Shown: positions 21,790 to 33,405 of the stretch, piece by piece
Numbering within the stretch: the stretch's first letter is position 1
Layout: the number at the start of each line of letters is the position of its first letter
Assembly (NCBI GenBank): GCA_964016885.1
Contig: OZ024740.1
Coordinates: 301,673,286 to 301,737,285, forward strand
Source of the DNA: Eledone cirrhosa
Taxonomy: Eukaryota; Mollusca; Cephalopoda; Octopoda; Eledonidae
Length of the DNA stretch: 64,000 nt
Direction: 5' to 3'
Program-made: the position numbers and the translations under genes
The notes under the pieces: model-generated
The model's database searches: none
The model's input: the letters and a program-made list of their open reading frames with translations, nothing else
What the model was told of the DNA's origin: nothing

Positions 21790-24700
21790 CACATCGCTGC
21801 CTTTTCAAAAAGTATATCTTTGAAATTTTATTAAACCAACTTATGATGATCGAACAATTGCATCAAAATTCATATGCCAAAAAATATTGAGTGAGATTTT
21901 CTTTAATTTTGCATGTCAGAAACATTTAGTTTTTTAACACCATGACCTTTACAAACTCTTACAACCGCCTGCTGCCGAAAAATCAAATGTAATGTTATCA
22001 TTTCGTGTTTCTCAATGCATCTAGAATAATATTCCTACTGGAAGTCATGATGCAAAATTCAAACCTTACATTTGCATATATACTTGTATACCAATTAATT
22101 TTTCCAGGGTAAGCAAAACTTACTTGATGAGGTCTGAGCTCCACTATATTAACAGGATGAACTTACTACTTTGTATAAGTACAATTAGATTACAAGCATA
22201 AACACTGCAGGATATGTCAGCTTGACTAACCTCTCGTTTCTTAGAGAGTATTATATCTTTTGAAGACACGTTATATCAAATGTCTATTATAATATTGCTG
22301 GAGTAGAATTATTATAAAGACAATCACTTTCAGTTAATACATTTTCAACAAATGCATGCACATAATTTTTCACTATATTAGCTTTATGTTTAAAAGTGCG
22401 GAATGTTGAAGATTAATTGAAGAGGGTTCAATGAATTCGAGCAGAAGGCGAATTAATAGACTAGATATTATCTGAAATTATATTTGTGTTTAAATTTACC
22501 CATTTTGATGGGTGTGAAGTGTTCAGATTGTACACTAAGCATAAATTACAAATAATATTACGATGTTATTTCATACTCTCTCTTCCTCTCAGAAAATATC
22601 AGTGAAAGATTTTGTTAATCTCATTCTGAAATTGTGATTCTGGCATTATCTTGTAAAATATCATTTCAAATCCTTAATCCAACTTTAAATTTGCAAGAAC
22701 TCATTTGGTGCTGATATGTTCTCACCTAGAATTACAAATGTTGTAATTTGACGAAATGGCAAGATTCCTCTTGCCGGAGGGAATTTTAATAATTTCAAAC
22801 TTCAAGTCGGTTCGCATCAACATGGTCGCTATGTGGGCGTAGAGAATAACCACATTAACAAATATGTTAGAAAAATGAAAAGGAGCCGTAATATGGAAGG
22901 CATAACAGCAACTATTTTAGGCGGGAACTAATAATGCTTCAGTTATATTAAATGGATCTGGACGAACCGATGTGATTCTGAATTTATTACCCGAAAAATT
23001 ATGAATTCGACTTCATATTTATACACAATCTTGCAAAGTTAGAGAGGAGGCGAATGGGATTCTGAGCCCTATGTAACTATATCCCGTTTTCTATGCCTAT
23101 AATGACAGTTAGCTGCATTTTGAAATGCATCAAAGCTACTAGAAAAGGATTTCTACCTTACACGTACAAGGCCATAGATTTAAAGGGAAGCACAGCAGGG
23201 GAGGGTGTTGTTCACCGTTGTTTATGACTCGGCATAGATTGTATTAAATGTGCTGAATATGTATACAATATCGATTTTTCCCCTAAGGTATTAGAGAACA
23301 TGCTTGCTATTCTACTTTGCTTGTTACTGTAATATTGCAAATGAATAGAATTCTAACTCCAACTAATCGTAATTTCACGTGGTAAAGCGAATGAATGTTT
23401 TAAATATTTGTTATAGGAGTTAAATTTCCACCACCATTTCAATTCTAATGGTTTCTTATTCAAAGCAACGATCGATGTTTTACTGCATGGTTAACTTACT
23501 GCTTTCAAATATGTTAGGAATTTATTTCCATCTCTTCGCAATATCAACTATATTGAGCGAAATCTTTTAAAACATATCTGAAGAAATAATCATATCAAAG
23601 CATAAATGACAGAATTGTCCCGTTCGTAAAGATTGTTCAATAAAAATGTGGTTGAACTTACTAAAAGGAATTAATACGGTTCGAAATATTAACATCATGT
23701 AATTGAAGATATATTATGATTTAATGAGAAGAAAATTATGAAGAGAAGTTTATAGTTGATTTTGCTTTTTGTTTGTTTGTGAGTTTGTTTGTGAGTTTGT
23801 ATTAAAGAAATGTTAAAGAAATCAGCTAATAATAAAACACATTTCCCAAAGATGCCCATTAATCACAGTTATATTCGATTAAACTTTCGACCCTACATTT
23901 TTTCTTTCAATTGATTTACCACCCCCTAAAGTCGTCTCGTATGTTTGAAGTTAAATTTGATATTTTTTCATTTCTTTTCTTGTTGTTTGATTTCGATTTA
24001 TATAAGTGAATATGTGGGATGTAAAACTTAAACAATTTTTTTTTTGCTCAGTTTGAAGAATATTAAAACACATGAACGTCTTTGTGAATAATCAATCGAA
24101 GAGGTATTCTATTATGGAAACTATTATAATGATGATTAAATTACTTAAATGCGCATATGTTTGATACTTGCAACTAGAAAACGATTTTGTTTTTCATATT
24201 TAACATGGATAATGTATATAAGCGGACGGCATTAGCTGTAACATCTATCCAATTAAATCATAGTTACACATCAGCTTTAGAGCTTCTCAGAATATGAATG
24301 AATCAATTTAAAATAAATTGTTTGCTAACTAAACTTGAATAATTTCAGAAATATCTTAGATCCAGCGACGTTTTAAAACTGCGTAACAGCATTTTTCTTT
24401 CATAAATGATGTGTATATATTTTAATAGGTTCCTTAAACATTTCGTTGTTTGTTTTTTGATTTTTCTGTTATGTTTCAAGGGGATTATTATATTTTAGTT
24501 ATTGCCTGCATAGATATTATTTATAATATTAGTGAAATTGTGATTGTAAAGTCGATTACGATTTAATGTCAAAAAGTTCATAACATAACAGCATGATTCA
24601 AACAAAGAATTTTATAATGTAAGATGTTTATTGTAAGTGCATGACACACGAAATTATTATCACATTTATGTACCTTATCATAAATTGGCAGCTATGTAAA

Positions 24701-26280
24701 TAATACACGTTTCTGGGTTGGGAGGTATAATTTACCAGAAACTGAAATCTAAAATAGTATTTGATATGCTTGTCAGTGTCAATATAAAAATCAATGATTC
24801 GAAATGACAATATAATATGTGAGCTACTTGGATATTGTTTCCGATTAATTAATTGCAACGTAAATATTTATTGGGCCTTTCGTTCTTACAAGAATTGTCT
24901 GCATAGTGAAATTATTATTTCTTTGACTTTTTACCTATCTTCCACTGCAATTCACAGCTTCCCATCTGCTACGGCATTCTTTACCTGTGAATCTTAACTT
25001 TTTCATACGTACGAAAATTTCTTAAGCAAGTATAAATTTTCTATATTATAATTGAGAATGATTTTGTATTTATGAAAATAAGAATTGATTGTGAAATCCA
25101 TGATGCTTTAAATGTACCATAAACAATATAAAAATCGCAAGAATACCAAAGTATGTCTACATTGCATGCATTTCATAATAGACACGTAAATGACGTTTAA
25201 TCTAGCCGCATTGGTATATAGTTATCAATATGATACGCTTTACAGTAAATGATGAAAAAGTAATAAAACTGTTCTCTTTTTATATACATTAAAGCACATA
25301 AAAGTTAGTTAGTATAAACAACTAATGTATACGAATAACTATACCAAATTAGAATTCAAGAACGCAAATCAGGAATCCACATACTTTAAAATATAGATTA
25401 GAAGTAAAAATAGCATAGTAAAAAAAATATTTAAATTACACTTAATGTAAATAAGAAGATACTTTTAAAATATTTATTTCCTGGAAGTGTTTCCCGGAAG
25501 AGAAACTATGAGGTTTTTCAATAATAAAACCGGGTCTGTCATATATTAACAGTAAACCATTCATGCTTCATATTCTCTCTACGCCAAACGACAGTGTTAG
25601 CGGTGTAAATCACATTCAACAGGTCTGAGCAGAGGTATTAAGTTATTCGAAGTTCCATACAGAGGGTGTATTAATGACATTTGAGCAATTGAAATAAACA
25701 AAGTAATTAGGTGACAAAAATCTCATCCTAATGTTTTGATCGTCCGAAGACAACAAGTGAGGAAACAAATCCCAAAATATCAATTCGCCGGATGTTTTAT
25801 ATAATTTAGACAAAACAACTGGCCGTGGATGTGGTAATTTGGACGAAATCATGCATGCAACGAAAATAATTATATCTCCTCATGCAAGCATATTCTATTT
25901 AGAGGGCAACACTAAGAGAGAACAATGAAGATATACATTTCAAAGAGTTGGCTTAGAAAAATCAACTCAGAGGAGCGTTCTGCACACTAATAATACATAT
26001 GTTAGTCTACGGTATATGTAATATAGTCAATTTCAAACCATTGAACAATTCGGGTTAAATTAATTCGTAGAAAACAGCTTTCAATATTCTAGTTTAAAAG
26101 AATTTGATCGAAACATTTTGAGAATCTATTTAATGCAGTTTGAAAATGAGACCTGCTGTTAAGTTTTTAAATATAAGTTTTTCAATTTGAACAGCCTTCG
26201 GGAATTACTTGAATAATCTAAGTTTATCGTATACTCACAAAGTAAAATATTTCATAATTTAACACGACCGTCAGAAATAT
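21790..26280. other. Long AT-rich, repeat-poor stretch
   Basis: About 4.5 kb without long microsatellites, SINEs, LINE or PLE fragments, in contrast to the rest of the window. A small GTTTGTTTGTGA repeat occurs near 23770-23800. No coding signal was recognised. Confidence 0.6.
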
Positions 26281-26448
26281 TTTGGCTGCGTTTCGTTTTC
26301 ATTATATCCCTAATGTCCTTTACCACACCTACTCATTTTATACAACTATAATTATCAATGAGCAGGTCACACATTCACGTATGCTTCCCTGTGTTCTGTT
26401 ATTCTGCCTTGCCTATATCTGTTTCCTTTTAAAGTTACTCCCTACTTC

Positions 26449-26454
<6 letters not shown>

Positions 26455-26485
<31 letters not shown>

Positions 26486-26528
26486 GGAAAAAATGAAACG
26501 AAATTTCATTTCTCACTCTTAGTACAGC

Positions 26529-26574
<46 letters not shown>
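26455..26574. repeat. (TA)n tracts flanking the array A fragment
   Basis: TA at about 26452-26480 and 26534-26574. Confidence 0.95.
26481..26534 (-). repeat. Array A-related fragment
   Basis: Reverse complement of the part of the 445-bp unit near 640-690 (shared aaatttcatttctcactctt and tagtac). It is bounded by TA tracts on both sides. Confidence 0.75.
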
Positions 26575-26578
<4 letters not shown>

Positions 26579-26736
26579 ATACTTTGGGAGGGTCATGTTA
26601 CCAATAAGAAACACACGCACCAGTTGCTTTCACTTCAATTTATTATATATTTATAAATTTATAAATTTACAAATTTACAAACTTATAAATTTCTGGTTGG
26701 TTGGTTGGTTCCACAACCAGATAGTTGTTTATATAT

Positions 26737-26781
26737 AGTCATAGTCCTTTCGTCACACACTCTGTGACCTCTTCAGTGACT
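26737..26781 (-). ncRNA. Hammerhead ribozyme downstream of PLE nuclease
   Basis: Minus strand: stem I AGTCA (26781-26777) abuts CTGAAGA (26776-26770), then stem II GTCACA/TGTGAC with loop GAGTG, then GAAAG (26751-26747), two-nucleotide loop GA, cleavage triplet CTA (26744-26742), and TGACT (26741-26737) closing stem I perfectly. One extra G lies between CTGAAGA and stem II. Core residues are intact. It sits 3' of the GIY-YIG frame in the same sense, as reported for PLE pseudo-LTR ribozymes. Confidence 0.75.
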
Positions 26782-26950
26782 GGGGATTCCTTTCTTTGTT
26801 TCTGTGCCTTTCCTTTCTTCTATCCTACGCCATTTTGTTTCTGTGTGTGTGTTGTGTGCTCAGTTTGCGCATGCGCCACATCCGGGTGCCTGTGTCTGTT
26901 TGTGTTCATTTATCTATTTCTTTCTTTCTTTATTTATTTATTGTTGGTTG

Positions 26951-27096
26951 GTTGTTTGTTCTATGTGTGTGTGTGTTTTCATTTTGTCCTGTGTGTGTTT
27001 TCATTTTGTCCTTAATTGTAAGTTGTTTGTTCTATGTGTGTGTGTGTTTTCATTTTGTCCTGTGTGTGTTTTCATTTTGTCCTTAATTGTAAGTTG
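26951..27096. repeat. 71-bp tandem repeat, about 2 copies
   Basis: Units start gttgtttgttctatg at 26951 and 27022. Each unit itself holds a smaller duplication of gtgtgttttcattttgtcct. Confidence 0.88.
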
Positions 27097-27530
27097 TGAT
27101 GTTGCTGTTCCACTCATATTTTCTATTTAATTTTGGTTTTAATTCTTTTATGATTACTGCCTCTGTAATTTGCCTAAACATTGCGTCTTTTCTGTGTGTG
27201 GATTCTATTTTTATTTCTATGTTCTCTAGTCTACCCCTGTGTTCTATCTTAGCATGTTGGTAGAGCACAGATGATTCTTTATTATCTTGGAGGTCTCGCC
27301 AGTGTTCATTTATTCGTTCCCCTATACTACGAGCTGTCTCACCTATGTACACTATATTTTTGTTTCTACATTATCCTTCAGTACATCTTATGCTATATAC
27401 TACATTTCTAGTTTTACAGTTAATATGGGGGCTTATTTTACAGGTTATACATTTCTTATCTATACATGAGGGTCTTTGGAACGGGTATGTCTTGCTAATA
27501 AGTGTTTTTACGGAGGTACCTGGTCTCATA
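27083..27530 (-). pseudogene. PLE GIY-YIG endonuclease fragment (lineage 2), one internal stop
   Basis: Minus-strand frame: [16 protein letters not shown] (zinc-binding cysteines), VVYSIRC, an in-frame TAA at about 27376, then [20 protein letters not shown], and YQHAKIEH, ending at 27083. IVYIGET carries the YIG motif, and the following Arg and His are the usual catalytic-site residues. The Met at 27352 lies inside the domain, so it is not a start. The stop between the GIY-like and YIG strands marks it as dead. Sequence differs clearly from the fragments at 9256 and 31755. Confidence 0.82.
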
Positions 27531-27538
27531 TGTGTGTA

Positions 27539-27685
<147 letters not shown>

Positions 27686-27689
27686 TGCA

Positions 27690-28300
27690 TGTATATAATA
27701 AAGAAATGGCCTCTACGGAACTAGAACTATTTCATTGGAAGGAAATCATCAGGAAAGCCGACTGTCAATGTGTCGAAATTACATTTCAACAGGCGAAGCA
27801 GCTATTTTCATCTACTTCTTAAAACCATATTCCTAAAATAGAATTTCTGTTAAAAGGCTGAAAGTATTCTAACTCTCAACATGTGGTCATGGCCAGAACG
27901 TGGAAGAGCCGAACTCCCACCGCCATCACCTCCATTTCTCTCACCCTCCCCATCTCTACGTATGGTGAGCACATGGGGTCCCAGGTGACAGACTCCCACA
28001 ACCTGGTGAACATAATGGAGAAGGATGAACGGTATTTATACATTTTATTGTGGTAGGGGAAGGTGGTGATTGGGATGAGTGGACGTCATTTGCTGATGGA
28101 TTTCAAGAATGGGGATTCTTGAAAACACTTAGAGAAAAATATACTTAGAGAAAATACAGCGGGATACAAAATCAGGCATGCCTTATTTTTCAAGGTTCAA
28201 TTATGCCAAGCTAACCAATGAATATTTTTAAGTGGCTATATTAACATGCTGTGTCACAGTCTACAAAATGGTCAAGTCTTTACAATCAAACAGACGAGAC
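27690..28300. other. No confident feature
   Basis: A short plus-strand frame (ATG at 27703 to 27822) has no recognisable domain. On the minus strand, CTGATGA and GAAAT occur near 27750-27730, but without a stem II or a cleavage triplet. The rest is unassigned. Confidence 0.4.
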
Positions 28301-28350
28301 ACAAACACACACACTCACACGCACACACATGTGTACATATATATACATAC

Positions 28351-28424
<74 letters not shown>

Positions 28425-28462
28425 ACACATACACACGTATATATATATATATAAATATATAA
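28300..28462. repeat. (CA)n/(TA)n microsatellite
   Basis: CA-rich compound tract with short TA ends. Confidence 0.97.
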
Positions 28463-28500
28463 ATTACACAATATTCAAAGTTATGTTCAAATCATTTTAT

Positions 28501-28547
28501 TGCTGACAATCGTTTCTTTCAAACTTTCGTTTGGTTTCATCGGAGCA
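28501..28547 (-). ncRNA. Hammerhead ribozyme derivative, left arm
   Basis: Minus strand: stem I TGCT (28547-28544), core CCGATGA (28543-28537; canonical CTGATGA has T at the second position), stem II CAAAC/GTTTG with GAAA loop, GAAAC (28516-28512), GATT loop, GTC (28507-28505), AGCA (28504-28501). Stem III is AC/GT. The T-to-C core change should reduce or abolish cleavage (knowledge of the HHR core). Confidence 0.6.
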
Positions 28548-28992
28548 CTAGCAATGTTTGTAAATATAGTTAACCTCCTATTAAACTGAACAATCATGTA
28601 GATACATATATTTTAATACTGTCAACAACAATTTCGTATTTACAGAGTGGAATGGATGCGACACATATTACAAGAGAATTGTACAATAATTAAAACCCAA
28701 AAGCACAGAGTGGAATGCATGTGACAGATAACACAAAGGAATAGTATAATAATTAAAGAGGCATTAAGGAGAAAAGATACTCGTAAAACGAGGACACCAG
28801 CAGTGATATGCAAGCGTGTAGAGAGTGCAAATGCGTTGGGCATATCTAGGAAAGGAGACAAGCAATGGTGCTAGGCATATATAATTACTGTGTGGCAAAG
28901 GTATCACATAAAAAATAACATTGGTTTACACGCATAACAAGCATGATTGTTCAGTTGAATAGGAGGTTAACTATATGTACAAACATTGCTAG

Positions 28993-29039
28993 TGCTCCGA
29001 TGACGCCAAAAGAAAGTTTGGAAAAAACGATTGTCAGCA
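28993..29039 (+). ncRNA. Hammerhead ribozyme derivative, right arm
   Basis: TGCT, CCGATGA (28997-29003), CCAAA/TTTGG stem II, AAAAC in place of GAAAC (29024-29028), GATT, GTC (29033-29035), AGCA. It has two core changes, so it is probably inactive. It mirrors the left arm. Confidence 0.55.
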
Positions 29040-29224
29040 ATAAAATTATTTGAACATAACTTTGATTATTGTGTAATTTATATTCCTGCTCTGCAAAACA
29101 TCTGATGTATTTACATTGAGCTATTTTTCTTACTGGTACTAAGGTAGTAATAAATGACTGACCTTTCCTCTTTTTAGTTGTATATAGTGTATATATAACT
29201 ATAAATAGTATCATTATTATTATA

Positions 29225-29405
29225 TTGGCACTATCGGTAGAGGGTTGGGCGCCATGCTTTCTAGCATAGTTACGTCCCTTTACAGTCTGAGTTCAAATCC
29301 CGCCGTGGTTAACTTTGCCTTTCATCCTTAAGGGGTTGAGAAAATAAAGTACCAGTAATGTACTGGATAATTGCTGGCCTTGTGCCTAAAGTAGAAACAA
29401 TTATT
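29225..29405 (+). mobile_element. Cephalopod tRNA-derived SINE (GCATGGCGTCC type)
   Basis: Head ggcactatcggtagagggtt, B-box region GAGTTCAAATCCCGCC, body ctttgcctttcatcctta, and tail tggccttgtgcctaaagt then agaaacaatta. Near full length; the 3' end runs into ATTAT repeats. Confidence 0.9.
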
Positions 29406-29574
29406 ATTATAAATATATAATATATATATACATTCTTCTATAGAATATGCATTTGGTATATATGCACAATATACCTATATGTGGCTCCTTCCCTCTCAAT
29501 GTAAACACATATGGATGTAAACAAAATTATACATACGTACAAACTAACTCATACACCCATCCGTACATAAACCC

Positions 29575-29670
29575 ATCCACACACGCAAACACACACATAC
29601 ATACATATATACACTCACACACGCAGACACACACACATACACAAACACACACACACATACACACACACAT

Positions 29671-29705
<35 letters not shown>

Positions 29706-29706
29706 C
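29575..29706. repeat. (CA)n/(CATA)n/(TA)n microsatellite
   Basis: Degenerate CA and CATA repeats ending in TA. Confidence 0.95.
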
Positions 29707-29984
29707 ATTTTCGATATGCAAGGATGCAATATACTTCTAGCACTCACCGCCATATTACTTCATAGAAACAAGGATGGATATATTAATAAAGAGGAAAATG
29801 GGAAGTTGAGGATGTTAGGTTTCTTTATTAATTGAGACGTTATACATATTTCAGTGATGATAGATATCGTGTTTTATTCAGACACCAAAAAATTAATTAA
29901 AAGGTAACATTTCCGAGGCAATTGTGTGTGGAAGTGACCGGACTAAAAAAATGTGAGGATTTTTGAGTGTCAAAGCAAAAACAA

Positions 29985-30249
<265 letters not shown>

Positions 30250-30670
30250 TAATTTTATAATTTTCTTACTTTACGTCTCTCATATTATTGTTCTGCAACC
30301 CCATTCATTGAACCACAAAGTTACTAAGACAAAACCTATATATTCGCTAGCATAAGTATGCATCTGTGTATATATATGTTACTAGATATACTAATTTTTA
30401 TAATTATCTCCAAATTATTTGTCGAGCAAAAATTGGCCAAGACTGCTGCTATAGTAACAGTCAGGCTGCTGTCTTCTTAAAAAACAACTTTCCACTGATT
30501 AACCTCGATGTCACGTGATTGATTCTTTTGAATTTGCCACCGACGCAGTAGGCAGTGATTTTCTCAATGGCTAGGAATTTAGTCCACGCTTTGCTTTTTT
30601 CCATGCACTGAATTATTTTTGTATAAGTTCCCTGTGTCCACGTATTGCCTGGAAACTTAGCTGAGAATAG

Positions 30671-30753
30671 ACTTCCGTGATGACGAAAGGCTTCTCTGTA
30701 CGCTTCTTCGGAAAGTATGTTTATTCCCTTTCAGAAACTAATTAGTTGGGAGT
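30671..30753 (+). ncRNA. Hammerhead ribozyme derivative, array B unit 1
   Basis: Stem I ACTTCC (30671-30676) pairs with GGGAGT (30748-30753), six pairs with one G-U. The core is GTGATGA (30677-30683), with the first C replaced by G. Stem II GAAAGG (30685-30690) pairs with CCTTTC (30727-30732) around a 36-nt loop; GAAAC 30734-30738; stem III AC/GT with loop TAATTA; GTT cleavage triplet ends at 30747. One core substitution probably weakens cleavage. Confidence 0.58.
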
Positions 30754-31194
30754 GAAATTTTAGTAGGTAAGTTAATTTTATAATTTTCTTATTTTACGTC
30801 TCTCATATTATTGTTCTGCAACCCCATGCATTGAACCACAACGTTACTAAGACAAAACCTATATATTTGCTAGCATAAGTATGCATCTGTGTATATATAT
30901 ATTACTAGATATACTAATTCTTTATAATTATCTCCAAATTACTTGTCGAGCAAAAATTGGCCAAGGCTGCTGCTATAGTAACAGTCAGGTTGCTGTCTTC
31001 TTAACAAACCACTTTTCACTGATTGACCTCGATGTCACGTGATTGATTCTTTTGAATTTGCCACCGACGCAGTAGGCAGTGATTTTCTCAACGGCTAGGA
31101 ATTTAGTCCACGCTTTGCTTTTTTCCATCCACTGAATTATTTTTGTATAAGTTCCCTGTGTCTACGTATTGCCTGGAAACTTAGCTGAGAATAG

Positions 31195-31277
31195 ACTTCC
31201 TTGATGACGAAAGGCTTCTCTGTACGCTTCTTCGGAAAGTATGTTTATTCCCTTTCAGAAACTAATTAGTTGGGAGT
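31195..31277 (+). ncRNA. Hammerhead ribozyme derivative, array B unit 2
   Basis: Same fold as the unit 1 copy, with core TTGATGA (31201-31207), GAAAC 31258-31262 and GTT 31269-31271. The two units carry different bases (G and T) at the position where C is required, so a common ancestor with the canonical CTGATGA is plausible. Cleavage sites are 524 nt apart. Confidence 0.58.
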
Positions 31278-31322
31278 GAAATTTTAGTAAGTAAGTTAAT
31301 TTTATAATTTGCTTATTTTACG

Positions 31323-31330
<8 letters not shown>

Positions 31331-31407
<77 letters not shown>
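31331..31407. repeat. (TA)n microsatellite
   Basis: TA tract of about 77 bp truncating the third unit of array B. Confidence 0.97.
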
Positions 31408-31410
<3 letters not shown>

Positions 31411-31525
31411 AAAATATGAAATTTCATTTCTCACTCTTAGTATGGCTGATACTTAAATATAAGTATGTATACGTACATATATATGTATACAGACGTACAC
31501 TAGTATGTATATACATACATACATG

Positions 31526-31574
<49 letters not shown>

Positions 31575-31632
31575 GTATGGATTTACTGAACATTTATTAT
31601 AATGCTCGGTTTGTTTGTAAGCAAACAACCCA
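31408..31632 (-). repeat. Array A-related fragment, minus strand
   Basis: On the minus strand it matches the 445-bp unit from tttgtttg / gagcattataataaatgtt through gtacgtctgtatac to ctaagagtgagaaatg. It contains an inner TA tract (31529-31570), as the unit does. The ribozyme part of the unit is absent. Confidence 0.78.
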
Positions 31633-31734
31633 AATTTGTAGCCGTACAGTTTTCGGGAACCATCGTTGCCCTTTAGTTTCAAAAAGTTCCTGGGAGCATA
31701 ATCTACACACAAATCTGTTATTTTGATAAGGGGT

Positions 31735-32026
31735 GGCCCTTTTGAGCATACCCCAGGTCAGGTTGTAATCGATATTCTAATTTCCCTTTAATTGGCAATT
31801 GCCCATTAAAGGGAAATTGTCTTATTATTGACATAGTCTATAAATGTAAAATTAGGACTAAGGACTCCACTTATTCATATATAGGAGCTACGTCTAACCA
31901 ATTTAAAGTAATATTTAATACCCACAAACATAGTTTTAAAAATGCCGCATTAGCTAATACAACATCCTTGGCTGAAACAATTACTAATTATAGAAAGAAT
32001 AATATTGATTACAACCTGTCATGTTA
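31735..32026 (+). pseudogene. PLE GIY-YIG endonuclease fragment (lineage 3)
   Basis: Plus-strand frame: GCNRYSNFPLIGNCPLKGNC (zinc-binding cysteines), IIDIVYKCKI, SYIGATSNQFK, HKHSFKNAALANTTSL, ending DYNLSC at TAA near 32024. The C-P-L-x-G-x-C knuckle followed by IVYK and YIG is typical of a widespread PLE nuclease type. The frame is open over about 90 codons without a Met start. The 5' portion is lost. It is sequence-distinct from the fragments at 9256 and 27083. The palindrome atttccctttaat / attaaagggaaat at 31780-31817 lies in the knuckle codons. Confidence 0.8.
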
Positions 32027-32249
32027 ATCGTAAAATGATGAATTTGTTCATATAAGGAACTTCTTCTTTGTTTAATATAAGGAACTTCTTTTTTGTTTTT
32101 ATTCAATGTTTTTATTAATTTATCTAGACTCTGTTTTCCTATGATTTTAATCGAAATGTTTTGAATGCACCTTCTCTTTTCATGATATTTGGATTACATT
32201 GAATTCTTCATACGCATTGGACACTACCGTATATTTTTGTAGATTTATC

Positions 32250-32342
<93 letters not shown>

Positions 32343-32382
32343 TTATTTATATATATATATACTTTATATATATATATATATA
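32250..32382. repeat. (TA)n microsatellite
   Basis: Interrupted TA/GTATA tract of about 130 bp. Confidence 0.95.
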
Positions 32383-32389
32383 AAATAAG

Positions 32390-33201
32390 TTGAAAATGCA
32401 ATTGGAATCCCTATCGATGTTTACATATACTTTTACCGAGTTACGGCGAGATGTGGGACTATGCTGACCTATACCTCGTATCTGATTGATGTTGGCAACC
32501 TCTTTCAGTTTTATGCAAGCTGGTATATGTTCAAAGTATAATTTGATAGGTTGTAGAGGATCGTGTAATTAGGCATCGGCATTCGTGGTACTTGTCATGT
32601 TTTAGCGAATATGGACAGTCACACTTGCAGTCTGTCATGTGCTCTTTCGTTCGGTAAATTTTCATTGTTCATATTTATTTTCCTATATTTATATACATAT
32701 GGGATATATAATAAAAATATAAAATCCTTTGTTCGAACATATATACGAATATATATACACACACACACACATATATATATATATACACACATATGTATCT
32801 ATGTGTCTTTGTATGTCCGTGTGACCTTCTTTATTCTTATATTTACATATCAGTGAACATATATGGAGATTTTGTGTAACTTTATCAAACTTCTTTGCTG
32901 ACGTAGAAAGTAATTCCTACGTAATACATCTTATGTAGAAGAACATCGAATGCAATATTTAATAGGAATTTTACGTAGACATTTCTAGCATGAGATGACG
33001 TACTCAGTAGAAAATGAATACCTAAAATATTTATTAATATGCTTTGATAAGAAAATATGTGTGATGTCATAGTCTACTACAATTTAAATTTTGATTTTTC
33101 ATTTAATTCCCCAAGCACATAAACTAATTCGGACGTTCGCACACGCACCCACCAACACACACGCACACATACACACACGCGCGCACACATGCACCCAAAC
33201 G

Positions 33202-33255
<54 letters not shown>

Positions 33256-33372
33256 GATTACACTGATATTCAAAGAAGTTCCCCTTGCACACATACACAA
33301 TCACCCATCTATATATAATGCACACATTATATATAACCTACACATACGTGTTTGTGTGTATATATGTGTGGT

Positions 33373-33405
<33 letters not shown>

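Larger units (their letters stand above)
26574..27530 (-). mobile_element. Penelope-like element remnant, minus strand (lineage 2)
   Basis: From 5' to 3' on the minus strand: GIY-YIG coding region (27530-27083), a 71-bp GT-rich tandem repeat (26951-27096), a hammerhead ribozyme (26781-26737), then a terminal module with several 'aaatttataaa' repeats ending near 26574. The terminal module is shared with 59641-59757. The order nuclease, then ribozyme-bearing terminal repeat, agrees with PLE organisation. The 5' side is lost at a TA tract; no reverse transcriptase remains. Confidence 0.72.
28463..29215. mobile_element. Inverted-repeat element with a hammerhead in each arm and a 340-bp spacer
   Basis: The left arm (28463-28604) and right arm (28943-29092) are inverted copies of about 145 bp; the right-arm sequence continues to about 29215. 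The same family occurs as one direct copy at 48061-48300. The spacer (28605-28942) is A-rich and holds a diverged direct repeat (acagagtggaatg.atg at about 28640 and 28705) but no ORF. Each arm carries a hammerhead derivative, so this is one of three inverted ribozyme pairs here. Confidence 0.8.

Noticed and set aside
28300..28462. CRISPR-like regular repeats
   Set aside because: Simple dinucleotide tract with no spacers; the genome is eukaryotic.
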